Source: Sipunculus nudus (lineage: Eukaryota > Annelida > Sipuncula > Golfingiida > Sipunculidae). Taken from it: a stretch of DNA of 64,000 bases. The translations under genes were made by a program, and so were the position numbers. Every line of letters begins with the position of its first letter. Within the stretch, counting starts at the first letter, position 1. The notes beneath the pieces were generated by a model. The model did not search any database. It had not been told where the DNA came from and saw only the letters and a list, made by a program, of their open reading frames with translations. Where the stretch lies: positions 72,328,624 to 72,392,623 of the forward strand of contig CM049308.1 in the NCBI GenBank assembly GCA_026874595.1, written 5' to 3'. Shown one piece after another: positions 24,503 through 37,850 of this stretch.

Positions 24503-26385
24503 TTTTTAGCTCAGCTGACTTTCAGTCATGCTGAGCTATAGTGAACACTCTTTGTCCGTCGTCCGTCCGTCTGTCTGTCTGTTAACCTGGCACAAATCGT
24601 AACCGCTGGACTTAGAATCTTGTAACTTGACGTTCTGAGAGGTCGATGAAAAATCTTCTTGGAAACCAGAAATGAGGTCTCTGTTACCCATATCCTTGAG
24701 CTATTGGGCCCCAAAGTACCCCACAGAATAGTAAAAAATTTCATACAAAAACTTCAATATCTTGTTAACTACATCACTGATAGTCATGATTTTTGGCATA
24801 CATATTGATCATGAGATGTTCCATCAGTTCCTGCAGACTGGTGGCGCCACCTGTATTTTTCGATTTTTTACAAATTTTTTTCTCTATTTTTGAGACTTTT
24901 AAAAATGTGAACATCTGTTAACAAGGCACAAATCATAAAGACTGGACCTAGAATCTTCATTCTTGACACTTAGGGAGACCCATAAAAAGTCTCCATGGAA
25001 ACCTGAAATTAGGTCTCTGTAACCCATATCCTCTGAGCTGTGGGGCTCCCAATTACCTCCCAGAATAATGGAAAATTTGATAATAAAAAAAACTGCAACA
25101 TCTCAATAACTACAACACTGATGGTCATGATTTTTGGCATACATATTGATCAAGAGGTGTTCCATCAGTTCCTGCAGACTGGTAGCGCCACCTGTATTTA
25201 ATCAAATCTGTACGAATTTTTTTCTCTATTTTTGAGACCTTTAACGATATGAACATCTGTTAACAGGGTACAAATCGTAACGACTGGACCTAGAATCTTC
25301 ATTCTTGACACACAGGGAGACCCATGAAAAGTCTCCATGGACAACTGAAATTAGGTCTCTGTTACCCATATCCTTTAAGCTGTATTGCTCCAAAATACCC
25401 CCAGAATAATGAAAAATTTGATACAAAAACTGCAGTATCTCAATAACTACAACACTGATGGTCATAATTTTTGGCATACAAATTGATCATGAGGTGTTCC
25501 ATGAGTTTCTGCAGACTGGGTGCGCCACCTCTATTTTTTCAAATTTTTACGAATTTTTTTCTCTATTTTTGAGACCTTTAAAGATGTGGTTATCAGTCAA
25601 CAGGGTACAAATCGTAACAACTGGACCTAGAATCTTCATTCTTGTCATGCAAGGAGGCCCATGAAAAGTGTCTGTGGAAACCTGAAATTAAGTCTCTGTT
25701 TCCCATATCCTTCAAGCTATAGGACTTCGAAGTATCCCTCAGAATAATGAAAATTTGATACAAAAGCTGAAGTATCTGAACAACTAATGCAGAGGTCACC
25801 ATGATTCTTTGCATGGATATTGATTATGGAGTGTTTCATCAGTTTCTGCAGACTGGTGGTGCCACCCATATTTTATTCAATTTTTCGAATTTTTTTCTCT
25901 ATTTTTTGAGACCTTTAAGGATGCTGTCATCTGTTTACATGGCATAAATTGTAACAACTGGACCTAGAATCTTCATTCTTGTCATGCAAGGAGGCCCATG
26001 AAAAGTGTCTGTGGAAACCTGAAATTAGGTCTCTGTTACCCATATCCTTTAAGATTAGGACTCCGAAGTATCCCTCAGAATAATGAAAATTTGATACAAA
26101 AACTGAAGTATCTGAACAACTAATGCAGAGATCACCATGATTCTTTGCATGCATATTGACCATTAAGTCTTTTTATTAGTTTTTGCAGACTGGTGGAGCC
26201 ACCTGTATTTTTTACGCATTTTTCTCTATTTTTGGGTTATATAACTACAGACACAATCTTGGCCTGTTGGTTAATCTGTTTGATGCTTCATTTGAATGGG
26301 TATATACTACCATTCAGATGATAAAATTTCCTTTTGCGAATCTCTTCCCAGTCAGCTGAGCGTCATGACCAAAGGGTCACTTGTT
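24503..26385 (+). mobile_element. Family A element, Helentron/HINE-like, 1.9 kb
   Basis: The 5' end TTTTTAGCTCAGCTGACT folds with AGTCATGCTGAGCTA into a hairpin with a 14-bp stem (24507-24520 with 24524-24538), a 3-base loop and one bulged T. A (GTCY)n tract follows at 24555-24582. The 3' end carries AGTCAGCTGAGC (26350-26361), the exact 12-bp inverted complement of GCTCAGCTGACT at 24509-24520. After it comes a small hairpin (TGACC-aaag-GGTCA) and CTTGTT. The interior is five tandem units of 336-342 bp starting near 24581, 24917, 25259, 25596 and 25933. Subterminal inverted repeats, a 3' terminal hairpin and T-rich ends are features described for Helentron-derived HINEs/DINE-1. No transposase or helicase is encoded. 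Confidence 0.75.
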
Positions 26386-27093
26386 CCATTTAATGAGCAA
26401 TTATATTCAACATTAGTTTTTTGAGATCTCTAGTTTAAGAGGTCTCCTATTATTTTATCAGGAAAGTAAAACTTTAATTTGAAAATTAGCTAGTAGTAAC
26501 CACAGATTATCATAATTTTTAAGCAGAAGCAAGTGTGGAATGTAAACTGTTTATCAAATGATTTCCAATGTTAATATGAAAATGTTCTAATGGACTTTGC
26601 TTTCATATCTACAGGCTAGTAATATCTGAGCATCATGACCCATTGGTCACTTATCACCTGTTTTCTTGATCAGAGGTCAGCCCTCTGACATATTTGAACA
26701 TTTCCTTTCATTGATTCATGACTTGTGTTGATCCCTTGCTGGCATCAAATTATCCTGTAATCTCTCAAGATAATAAGGAATGCTTTGCCTGCAGTCTTTC
26801 TGATTCAAGTTTCACTTCAGTTAGATTGCTGTAGGCCACGTAGCCTTCAACCTCTGACCTCAACTTATTGAGAAAAAAATGACCTTTTTTTTAATTACTG
26901 AATCCATCAACAAAAGATTCTGACCAATAAGTAAGATTTAATTACATTGATGTTGCTGTAACCACCCATGCTAGAGGCATTGGTTCTGATTGTGGTAAAT
27001 TACATGGATAAATTGAATCTCACATTACTGTACAAGTTAAAAGGAATATGATATGTCACAGTGTTCTACCTAAGTTATTCATTCATATATAAG

Positions 27094-27160
<67 letters not shown>
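27094..27160. repeat. (TA)n microsatellite
   Basis: TA array with one GTA interruption. It generates an Ile-Tyr run in minus-strand frames, which is not a gene. Confidence 0.97.
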
Positions 27161-27164
<4 letters not shown>

Positions 27165-30100
27165 GGTGCACCCAAGGATAATCCACCTTTCTCTAAGATA
27201 AACAATTTTGTAATAAGCAGATAAGGACTGAATTTAGCAAATTTTAATCCGGAGCTTTTTGTAAGTTTTTTTTTAATGTGGTTCACTAACCCCTCCCACA
27301 TGAACCCCTTCACTAAAGAAATGTTAGCAATTAAAGAATGGCAAATTGTGCAGTTCAAGAAATTACACAAAGAAATATGTTTCGGAAAAAGACGCGAGGC
27401 ATATATGGGGTGTGCAAATTTGAGTGAGATAAATAACATGGGCATGATATCGTCTGCTGGAGTGATGACGATATATATGATATAACGATTGTATATAGAA
27501 ATAATCTACTGTGAAAATAATTTGAAGAAATTTTATGACTAAAGCAAAAAGAAAGTTTATGAAAGATATTTTGTAAAAGTTTAAGCTCTGAGGAAATCCC
27601 TAAAACAATATTTTTAGTTTAGGCATTGAAGGCTTTTGCACATGAAACGTACAGCTGTGCTTGTGAAAAGACACATATTATAAAAAGTATATTCCAAAAA
27701 AAAAAACAAATGAGCTTTGTAGATTGTCATAGAATAGGTAGGTCTACTGGAACACTGACAACTCTCCCATATAAAAGGCACGTAAACATCTTTTGGCGCA
27801 AGTCTGTGGCAGAGAAACAGCTTCAGTCTTGGTTCGTTGCTTTGCCTCTAAGCAAATTAATGCAAAAAGTTGTGTACTGGTTTTGCTGTACATTTGTAGA
27901 AGATTTGGGTTATCAATATTCCATTGAATTTTGGAGGTAATCAGAATCACCACAATATACTTTTTCTGATATACCATTATGACAAAGGACAATCCTTTGT
28001 CCCTGTGTGAAAGCCGCCCATTCATATGCATTTTTTCTGTCACTTGCAAGACAAACTCATGCTACCAAAGCATGACAATTTTCATACAAGAAATTTATAC
28101 ACGTGACTGATATTAAAGGAGATTTTTGCTGGTGGTGGATTTTAGACTCTGACTACAGAATCTAGTTTGTTAATGGAATCCCTATCAGTTTAAAGATGTA
28201 CTGTTAATATGTTTTCATGTTTCAACATCCCTGCAGACAGCTGATAAACTTGAAAAATATGTGTGAAACTCCTCCCTCCCCCTTATGGTAATTAAGTTGT
28301 AGGGCTTCTTTTTGAAAAACCATAAAAACACATGAATAGACTGAAGTAGGAAAACCATGGTTATCATGGGAAGTTACTTGCAAATGTGAAGAGATCAACA
28401 TACCTGCAACCCGTATTTCGTCAAATGGTCATGTCACTGACCAGTCTCAGTCCCCAGTGTTAACAAACTGAAAAGCCCTCACATAGTGCATTTAAAGCAA
28501 AATCATGTGGTCTTTAAGTTTTTACTTCCTTTTAAGAGAGTTTAAACTTTCTTTAGAGGCATTATAATGTATATGGGACATCAGTAGGGATTATAGTGGA
28601 CCTGTGTGACCCCATATTGCATGAAATGCTCTTTGGGCATGCAAGACATGCGCTCTGGCTATGGTCTTAACAGGCAAGTGTGCTCGAAATGCAAGAAAAT
28701 CCCCAAGGTGCCTCCTAATAAAGCATGACATGCATTGAGGACCTTGAAACACAAAAAATATGTGCACCTAATGGGGAAATATTAAAAATATTAATTATGC
28801 AGATTAATAGGAAAAAATCCAGCAAAAGAAAAGAAACTTGTCCTAGAAGAGCACACCGACTATTTGTGTGCCTAATTCAGAAGTTAATACCTAGGCAGAT
28901 GTGGGTAAATGGAGGTCTAGAAAATACCCAACTGTGTATTAATTATATAGATATATACTTATATGAATGAATTAATATATCAAAAGTTATGGAATGCTTG
29001 ATTTTGAGAGACAAAGTGTCAAAGGTTGTTATTAATTTGGCCCGAGAGAACAAAAGCTGGCCCTTGCGACAGTCACTGACCATCACTGACTTTCTCAGAA
29101 ACCAGGAAAATGTGTAAACACTGTACTGATGATTAACCCCTAGATGACCCTTGTTCAATTAAAAAAATTAAATAATCACACAAAATCTAATCATATATAA
29201 TGTCACCAGAAGACTGTGACTTAGTCATTGTATTGCATGTTCTGGTAGGGAGTATAACCAGATGATTGTTTTGATAATTACTGTGCATTTATATGGAGTA
29301 TCATGTTTAGATATTAGTGTGAGAGTTTTGGTTAGAGTGCATGGGTCTCGTTTGTTGTTAATTTCAGTACAGTTTTATTCCATGGGAGCCATCTCTGTTC
29401 GGCCGTCTCTGTAGTAAGGACTGTTAGTTGTAGACTTCAAAAGATGAACACCTGTTTAGTTTGGTTTCTTATGGTTTTTGTCTCTGGAGGCATGTCCATA
29501 TCAAAATTCATTTAATAATTGGCAGTCGGCATAATAGGAAGTGGTGATTGGCCAAAAGATAGTCAGGACTTTTGATGACAGCAAGCATATATAATACATG
29601 ATTAAGACGAAATTTGCTACAAATGCCCAATCAGTGTGCCAGTTTGTGTAGCCTGACGATATCTGCAGTCCAGGGGCAGGTCTGCGTGCATCTAGAGTTT
29701 AGAAAGCTGAGAGATGATGTCTATAAGCATAGATTGTTGTTGTCTGAGGAAGGCCATGGTGATTTCTCTGTAACAGACTTCAGAGCGAGTATCTCATTTT
29801 TGCTGCTGGACTGGTAATTCTGGCAATTTAAACCTGTTGTGAGCGCTTTCAGAAACGCGTAACAGTGAAGGTACTGGATATCGCTGTGTGGAAGCATTTT
29901 TGGTTACCTAGAGCTGGATGATTCCAGAAGACATCAGCTATGAAAGACATTGACTCTAAGTCAAGATAAAATCTTCCGTGTGCTAATTAGTGAATGCTGC
30001 ATGAACTGTGTCTTGAAAGTATTCCATTACTCCAATGAGGGACTGTTAGTGGTCAGAGCTTCGTATATCAAAAGATTGTACTGTTTGTACTATGAAAACA

Positions 30101-32056
30101 GCACAAACAAAAGGTGAGCCAGGCAGCGCAACATAATTTACCAAACTTGTGTCATGTGATCAGGAGGAGTGTAAACAAGGGACTACTCTGTGTACTGTGA
30201 TTAACGGACTTGGTGGTTGTTTCTGTGATTATTATAAAACTTTTATGATCATCAGTCCCTATATGTATGGAATGCTCTCCAGAGAAATGTAAGTGTATGT
30301 TTTCTTTAATGTATTGATTTGTTTTGGTTAACTCATGTCTTATTTATCTTTTGGAGTGTACATATGCATGAGTTTCAGCCATTTGGTTTGACAGTTGAAA
30401 GAACCTGGTCGTTCCCATCTCTAGTGGTGTGACATATAATGAGAAGGAAATGATATAGAACAAAAATAAACTTAAATTTCTCACAACCTACAAAATTTTA
30501 CACCGATTACCTCCCTATGGGCTGCCCCAATTTCCCACGTGATGCACCAAGCATTTGGCCTGACCTTCCAAGACTCTTGAAAGCCCTGCATATCTATATA
30601 TATATGTATATTAAAAGATTAATGGTCATTTTATAAGACAAGGGAATTTATAAACCCAAGACTTTTTGACATGTAACTTGAACCACTTAAATTTAATTTT
30701 CACAAACAGTTTGGTGTCAAACCCTGTTGTAGTTTCAATATGCTTTATGTTTTCCCCAGTGCCAAAGGCTAATTCAATATTTGACGGATGATTGACAGCC
30801 AGGCCTTGTGTCATGAACTGCGGAAACAAAGATCTGAGTCATGGACACTGAACAGTTTCTTCATTCAGTCCAGCTCACATGGGAGTTTCCATATACTACA
30901 TGTACTGAATGATCCTGACTCACTGTATATATGGCTTTTATAATTTATTGATATAATGTATTGACAACTTGAAAAAAGAATTGGTGGCTCTGTCAAGAAT
31001 CAATGTTAATATTAAATAAACTGGTTCTACAGTCAGGAAAGATATCAATTTATGTTTATAGTTTGTATTATAAACATCACAGTATAGCTAAGTTTTAGTG
31101 TATTCAAATATATAAAGGCAAACAGAGATTTCTAATGTATTTTCTAGAAGGTTGATAACTGGTTAATGTTAATTTCTGCCACATGCAAATCACAGACATC
31201 ATTTGCTGCCAGGGACAGCTATGAATTCAGTTTGACAAATTATCTTAAAATAGATATATACTAACAGATTATGAAACTGGTACAGTATGCAGTAAGTACC
31301 TTTCTTCAGACATCCAGCCTCACTTAAATTAAGATATATTTAAACCACCCTCTGAGCAACATTGATATATGTGTAAAGATTTGGCAGATCTAAACTGAAT
31401 TCACATTGGACTTACCTTTGTGTCTCATAATGCTTTAATACTCAAACTATTTGTCTGTGGTCATATGAAAAGAATATAAAATGTTAATATTGAACATTCT
31501 GTTATTAAATATATTTATTAGGAAGATGATGATGTCTGGTTGCTAGCAATATAATGCAACAAAGATGTGTCATCTGAAAACTTTACATGTATAAGCCACA
31601 TTTTACTAACCCGTAATGGTCAATTTTGCAGAGTACATGAGCAACAAATATGGAAATTAAAATAATGCTCGTAAAGTAAAGGAAACCTGCAAGGTATATA
31701 ATAACACCAGGAAACTATTGAAGAAAGAAAATTATGTTTTGGCATATTTGAAGGATTTTTATGTAATAAAATTCTGCAGGGTGCAAGCCTAGGCAATATT
31801 TTTCTCTATTGGTGTGCTAGCTAGTCTTTAAGATTGTATTAGAATCCTGCTGCTCTGTTTTACAAATTAATAATTAGGCTTCTATCACCTTCTTAAATAA
31901 GGTATCCCTTCAAAAAGGATTTGATGATTACATCATTGAAAATATTATGATTACACTTTTGATTTGTAGCAGTCATGGTCAGGAGGTACATACCTTCTTC
32001 AGGTGTTACTTATTTGTTTATGGAAATTAATCCTACATATACATGCTTTCTTCCAG

Positions 32057-32170
32057 GTCTACGGACACCACCTGATTCCAGCAACAACACCATCAACTCA
32101 CTGGTTATTGGGCTCGTAATTGGTTCTGTTATTCTATTTGTCATGGTGCTAATATTCACCATATATTGTG
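32057..32170 (+). CDS. ALK: ALK-like receptor exon: transmembrane helix
   Basis: 38 codons: a short extracellular stalk with a sequon (SSNNTIN), then one hydrophobic helix of about 23 residues, from LVIGLVIGSVILF to the cysteine that ends the exon (IFTIYC). A single-pass membrane segment directly after the EGF-like module is the ALK/LTK arrangement. Acceptor TTTCTTCCAG, donor TGTG/GTAAGT, phase 1 in and 1 out. The open frame extends upstream into the intron, but that part is not supported as coding. Confidence 0.93.
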
Positions 32171-33316
32171 GTAAGTAATTGTTATACACAATTGGATAAA
32201 AATGTTTTGTGTGTATTTGGCTATTTATATATCATTGAATGGGCATGAAGTCGGCATGCAAACTTCTTTTTGTTGAATAATATTAGAGAGATAATTCTTA
32301 TACCTTCTCAGGTAATTGACTTTTATCATTTCACAGGTCTGTTTACTTGCTTCTTTATATATCTACATCAAAACCAGGTTTGATTAAATTTACACCTCAA
32401 CAGTTCTGTTTTTATCCCTTTGCAAACATTGAGGGAAGGTCCTGTGGGAAAACATATTTTCACTTGCCATTTTTACTCCAGCACTTTTAAATCTGTCATT
32501 TCTTACATCTGCCATATTTACTTTTGCAAATTATACCTTCATCATGTGTTACTTCTTCCAAGTATGGCCCTGCTGTTTTTACTCATACCATTTTGCCGCT
32601 GGCTTTTTAGCTCTACCATATTTAAATACCCTTTCTATTTTTTTACACCAGCCACATATACTGCACCCATTTACCCAGTAACATGGAGGAACGGAAGAAC
32701 TCATTTCATTATAGTGTGGACCAAGGTGGAGCAGCAGCTATAATGCTGATGCTGATCAGGGCCCCATGTGGTGCCAGAAGTGCCTTATAGGTCAACTTAA
32801 GGCTTTAAAAAATCCATCTCATCTTCTAGGATATCTATAAATAGCAGAAATTCCATGTTATGTCTCTGGAAGACAGTTGAACAAATCTGGCCGTTACACA
32901 TATGCCATTTATTTGAGCTAATTTCTTTACTCTCCAGTATTTAATATATGTAAGTATAATCTAGCAAGATTTGTTAAACAGTCTTATATAAAATAAAGCA
33001 ATCAGGAGAAAACATCCTGCTTGGACAGTAGTAGGTGATTCTGTAAACATATGGTGAATCCATATATGAATCTGAATTTGTTTCTTTTTTATTTTAATCA
33101 AATACTAATCTGGATTCCATAAAGCTCCAGCCAGGAATGACAAGGATTTACTTTCATTGGATTTTAGCAATTCCAGCATCATGTGTTTTGCATTTGGTAA
33201 AAACACAATTTGCCAGGAACATACAGGAATTTAATTCCTCCACATTTGATTAAGCAGTCAGACATCTAAACCCAGGGGTTGAAAATCAGTTGCAAGAAAA
33301 AATTCTTATGTACTAA

Positions 33317-34235
33317 TTAGGGCCCTGCTTGAAAAGTGGGTGCCCTATGGTTATCGACCTGTCCGTCTGTCTGTCCACCTGTCCGTCTGTCCTCAAATTC
33401 TTTTCCGGATGGTAACTCCAGTTAGGATTGACGAATTGAGTTCAAACCTGAAATATGTATTAACCATCAATTATGGAAGATCCCTATCAATTTTGGGGTC
33501 CCGAGGTCAAAGGTCAAAAAAGTTATTCACAGTTTGGTGATAAATTTTAGGTCCCTTTTCAGCAGGGCAGAAATCATAATTGTAACCATAATTGTTTGTT
33601 CCACCTTAACAGTAGGACAGAACCTCATGTCAACAGCAACGAGGCATGATATATGATCATAGTCAGCCATTTTTCTGTAATTTATGCGGTAAAAACCATT
33701 ACTGAACACCTAGTAAGGTTGCGATCTCTTAGCAAATATGCATGCAAAAGGACACACATTGTTAACACAATAACTCCTAAAAAATATTTCATATAAGGTC
33801 CCCAGACTCACGGCAGTGATGGACCTTTTGATGGGCTACATCATGTTTGAAGATGGGTGACCTTGATGGATTTTCAAGGTCACAGAGGTGATAATGCTAA
33901 AATGATGTAAACCACATAGCTCGCAAACAATTTGACTAACACTCACTGAACTTGCACCAGTAATGTTTGTTATGAAGGGCTAGGTAAAGTTGGAAGATGG
34001 ATGACCTTGACAGAGGCGATAATTCTCAAATGATGTTAATGCAATAACTCGCAAAGAATTTGATGAACAATCAAATTCGTTTCTGCATAATAACTTCCCT
34101 AACATATGATGGATAGGATTCAAACATAATATGTATCAACTATGACCTAAGGGAGAAGCTTATTGATATTTGGGTCAGAAGGAGAAAAAAAAGTAATACA
34201 CAGTTGCTGGTGTCTCCTTCAGCAGGCCAGTAATG
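33317..34235 (+). repeat. Family C dispersed repeat with (GTCY)n
   Basis: Starts TTAGGGCCCTGCTTG, followed by a GTGGGTGCCCTATGG block and a (GTCY)n tract (33360-33391). The octamer GCCCTGCT (33322-33329) is matched by its exact inverted complement AGCAGGGC at 33561-33568, suggesting a short element of about 250 bp. A second, related segment follows to about 34235, where AGCAGGCC occurs again. The layout parallels families A and B. Boundaries are approximate. Confidence 0.55.
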
Positions 34236-34705
34236 GATGAATCTTTTTCGAGTCACTCCTGTACAGTGGCATTACATTTTCACAGCATATTTTGTACAGA
34301 TAATTTGAAGTTTCTCCAGAAAAGGATACACTGGCCCAACGCACCACTGTGGCTCTCATTTAGACCATGTTTGGACAAATCTATCTCCACTTCCAACATC
34401 TCAAGGAATTCGGACCCTTTTATAGTGACCATCAACAAATTTACATTGATATTCATATGCAGCCATTCTACACTACACAGCGCATCTGTAGACCCAAGCC
34501 CAAGAACAGCTGAATCTCAGTCCAAGAGAATGACCATTTTATCACTACTAACCAGCAGCTGACTCTCTCTAATACTACAAGGTTCATGTATAGACTCAAG
34601 CCTCACATATAATAAGGCCAATTCAACATACAAATACTGGAAAAAATATTTGACACAGCCCAGCCAAGACTTCAACCAAGAATAACTGGCACAGGTAATA
34701 GAAAG

Positions 34706-34790
34706 TTAGATAGATAGATTATTTTTTATATAGCGCTAATCATCATAAAAAGATCTATACTGCGCTGTTAAACACAAATACAGAAACTAA
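34706..34790. repeat. Short dispersed motif, possible retroposon tail
   Basis: A GATA run is followed by TTTTTTATATAGCGCTAATC and a TGCGCTG motif. TATATAGCGC...TGCGCT segments are common dispersed sequences in marine invertebrate genomes. The class of element is not determined. Confidence 0.3.
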
Positions 34791-35027
34791 AAATGCATGC
34801 AGTTCTTTAATATCATTATTTTTATAGCTTTGAACATTTTCACTTTACCATATCTTTTCTTCCAGTTTATACATCAGCTGTTCTTTACAGGTCCTTTAAT
34901 TTTCAAATATCTCAGCCCATGCTACCAAAGTACACCTAATTCACAGTACTTCAATTTATAATGACTGCATGATCTGTGGGGCCCTTCCTGACCTGTCAGT
35001 TTTCTAGTTAAATCTCTATCTCTCTTA

Positions 35028-35058
<31 letters not shown>

Positions 35059-35068
35059 TCTCTTACTC

Positions 35069-35118
<50 letters not shown>
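35028..35118. repeat. (CT)n-(TG)n-(TA)n compound microsatellite
   Basis: CT array with ACTC interruptions, then a short TG run, then a TA array of about 38 bp. Confidence 0.97.
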
Positions 35119-35120
<2 letters not shown>

Positions 35121-36534
35121 TCCGTCCTTATCATGAGATATTTTGCAGACTTTACATTATATATTTTGTTGTTGTCTTAAAAATACTTCCAAAAAATATA
35201 AGCCTAATAAATGTCAAATATTATGACAGAAGGTGGTATTTATCTCAATTCAGTTGTATAATAAATCGGTCTGCCAGGGATCATTTTAAAAATGGCAAAT
35301 TTCAAGTTAGTTTACCAGGATGCAGAGAAACTTAGTTGACCATGCAGAGGGAACTCTGGACAGTCCCAAGACTGAAATAGAAGCACAGATGACATATTGA
35401 ATAAATCAGCCAAGGCTGTTGGCAGGACTTTGTGAAGTAGATCATAAAGAGTTTGACATGTTCCTCCAAGGCAGCAAAACTATACTTTGTAGGTTTTCCT
35501 GTTGGTATCCTTTAAACTATTATGGAGCATGACCTGGCTTTTAGGTATCAAGTGTTTACCAGATAAGGCCAGCACTTTAACCTTGAGCCTTCACACAAGT
35601 GCCTAAAAAATGCTCAGAGGTGCAGAATTTATTTATGAGTTTTCCAAGCCTTCAATAAGTTACTCAAAAGGACTTCTACAGCATGTGACTAAAAATATTC
35701 AGATATAACAGAATAGCCTTAGATTGCATTAAAGAGTGGGGACCTGCTTGTGCCAGTGCCACAGGCCATACTGCCAGTGAAGATGCTGTAAAGAGAACTT
35801 AGTTAATTGTGTCCCCTGTCCAGCTGATTTGACAGCATGACATGAAGGGGCTGATCTGAATTGAATTTAACTCTAAATAGTGTGAATTGGAATTCAACTG
35901 AAGAATTTTGAAATCAAAGACAAAATTGTATGAATTGGAATCAAATTTCAGAACTGAATTGGAATTGAAGACAAAATTGAATAAACTTGAATTCAGTTGA
36001 ATTTATAGAAATAAAAATATGAATAAATTTGAAATGCATTTTAACTTAAGCTCACAGGTTTGGATGAATTAAATTAGATTGATGAACAAACATTCTAGCT
36101 CATGAGAAAATCCTCTTGTGATGGTTTAGTTGCAGATCAGGCATATATTATTTGACTAAAGTCAAACACAGAGGCCTGTAATGGCATTAAAAGATCACTG
36201 CCTGTGCCTAGACCTTACATATTTGATATTTTTATCTTATTATTTTTTATGTATAAAAAAAATTAAATTAATTTCTCAAAGAGGTGTAAAAGAGTTCTGA
36301 AAATGCTTAAGAGGGACACCAGTGGATTTGAGAAGAAAGTTTATATAAATTTCAGTGAATTTCATTTTTAGCCAGATGGTAACAGACCTCTTAAAGATGA
36401 ATAGCAACTTAAAAAATGATGAGCTTTATCAAAGTACGTACAGAAACAAAGGATTCCCATAAATAACATATGGCATATATATTAGCATATGTTTATGTAG
36501 CATATATATACAGCATGTATTGCTAATTCACATA

Positions 36535-36555
36535 TATATATATATATATATTTAT

Positions 36556-36634
<79 letters not shown>
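36535..36634. repeat. (TA)n microsatellite
   Basis: About 100 bp of TA repeats with two short interruptions (TTTATATACATG). Confidence 0.97.
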
Positions 36635-36639
<5 letters not shown>

Positions 36640-37627
36640 ACCTATTTCTCCTGTTGTAATAAATGATTGTGAACAGCTTAGCATCATTTATGGGTCATAT
36701 GATCTTTACATCCACGCCAGTCACATAACAGATTAAGATATCTGTTACTAAAATAACTTGCCTTATAATAGTGCTTATTGTCTGCAATATAATTCTGACT
36801 ACATGCTGGTTCAGAAATATTGTTAAATAACAGACCACTGTGAGGTTTTATTTCTCAGTAAATCCAGGCACCAATTTAAGAAACCTACAGTCATTACATC
36901 ACCCTCACTGTATCTCTAACCAATGTCGTCACTGCATGATTCCAGAAAAAGATCAGCTTATCTCTATGCAAGTCTAATTACCTAAAAGGTAGAAAAAAAT
37001 CAGCAGATACCAGAGAGAAAGACAGCATGTCTGAATGTTAATACAACCATTGTCATCTTGTAATGACAGTGGAAATAGAAACACCTTAACTCCAAACCAA
37101 GAGCTTTGTCAGTAATCACTGGAATTGTGTGTGGTAGACATTCAACAATTCTGTACAGTGGGATCCCTGTGGTTCCCCCACCAGCTTACAATACACAGCA
37201 TATTATTATTGCTTGGCTCGTTCCATTTCCCACCAGATTATGGTTGACTGATACTACAGTTCAGTCTCCACTTCTGCCATAAAAGGTATTCCCACAAGAT
37301 AATCCAAGCAAGAGAACACTTGTATAATAAGCATGAGCCTGCAGTCAGCACAGAAATCATTGTTACTATAGAAATCATTGTATTACCTTCACTGCATCAA
37401 ACACATAAAATGGCCTCAGGGGAAAAGTGACATAAGCCATTAGCCCGAGGTGATGGACTATAAATAGCTGTAGGTAAATGCTAGTTTCTGATGTATTTTT
37501 GCTCAGCTATTGAATTTCACCATAGTGTTGGTAAAATAAGCATCTTTATAGCTTCATACATGTTTTAAATCTTGGGGACTCAATACAGATGAGGCCTCAA
37601 CCATTTTCATATTGCTTCCATTATTGT

Positions 37628-37850
37628 CCCCCCCCCCCCCCCCCTTTCGCGGAACAGGGGACATTGATTTGGGTGTCTGTCTGTCTGTCTCCCAGGTTTT
37701 CGTTTCTTTATGATAACTTTCCTAAATTTTATCCTATTTCCTTCAGATTTTGGTCAGTGATCGATTGCTCTCATGCATTCCTTGGTTGGGATTGGTTTTG
37801 GAGTGTCTGTCTGAAAATTTATTTTTACCAGCTCTAAAACAAACCAAAAT
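37628..37850 (+). repeat. Family D repeat fragment with poly-C and (GTCT)n
   Basis: A 17-base C run is followed by GGGGACATTGATTTGGGTG and a short (GTCT)n tract. A related segment with a GTCCCC start and GGAGACATG partner occurs at 59413-59700. C-run/GGGGACAT starts with a GTCT tract recur in bivalve dispersed repeats. No 3' end was identified. Confidence 0.4.

Larger units (their letters stand above)
18913..32056 (+). other. ALK: ALK intron, 13.1 kb
   Basis: Contains family A elements (20561-22876, 24503-26385), poly-C tracts and a (TA)n array (27094-27160). The stretches 18913-20560, 22877-24502, 26386-27093 and 27161-32056 hold no gene I can support. A less AT-rich patch at about 29340-30300 ends in a good GTAAGT donor at 30289 and is discussed as a possible alternative first exon. 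The acceptor is ATGCTTTCTTCCAG. Confidence 0.75.

Noticed and set aside
27083-27445. 120-codon minus-strand frame
   Set aside because: Its C-terminal part is an Ile-Tyr run from the (TA)n array; no motif in the rest.
29444-29515. 23-codon ATG frame resembling a signal peptide (MNTCLVWFLMVFVSGG)
   Set aside because: Ends in a stop, has no usable donor before the stop, and no downstream coding partner.
31975-32056. In-frame upstream extension of the transmembrane exon
   Set aside because: A good acceptor at 32056 matches the phase of the preceding exon; the extension is intron read-through.
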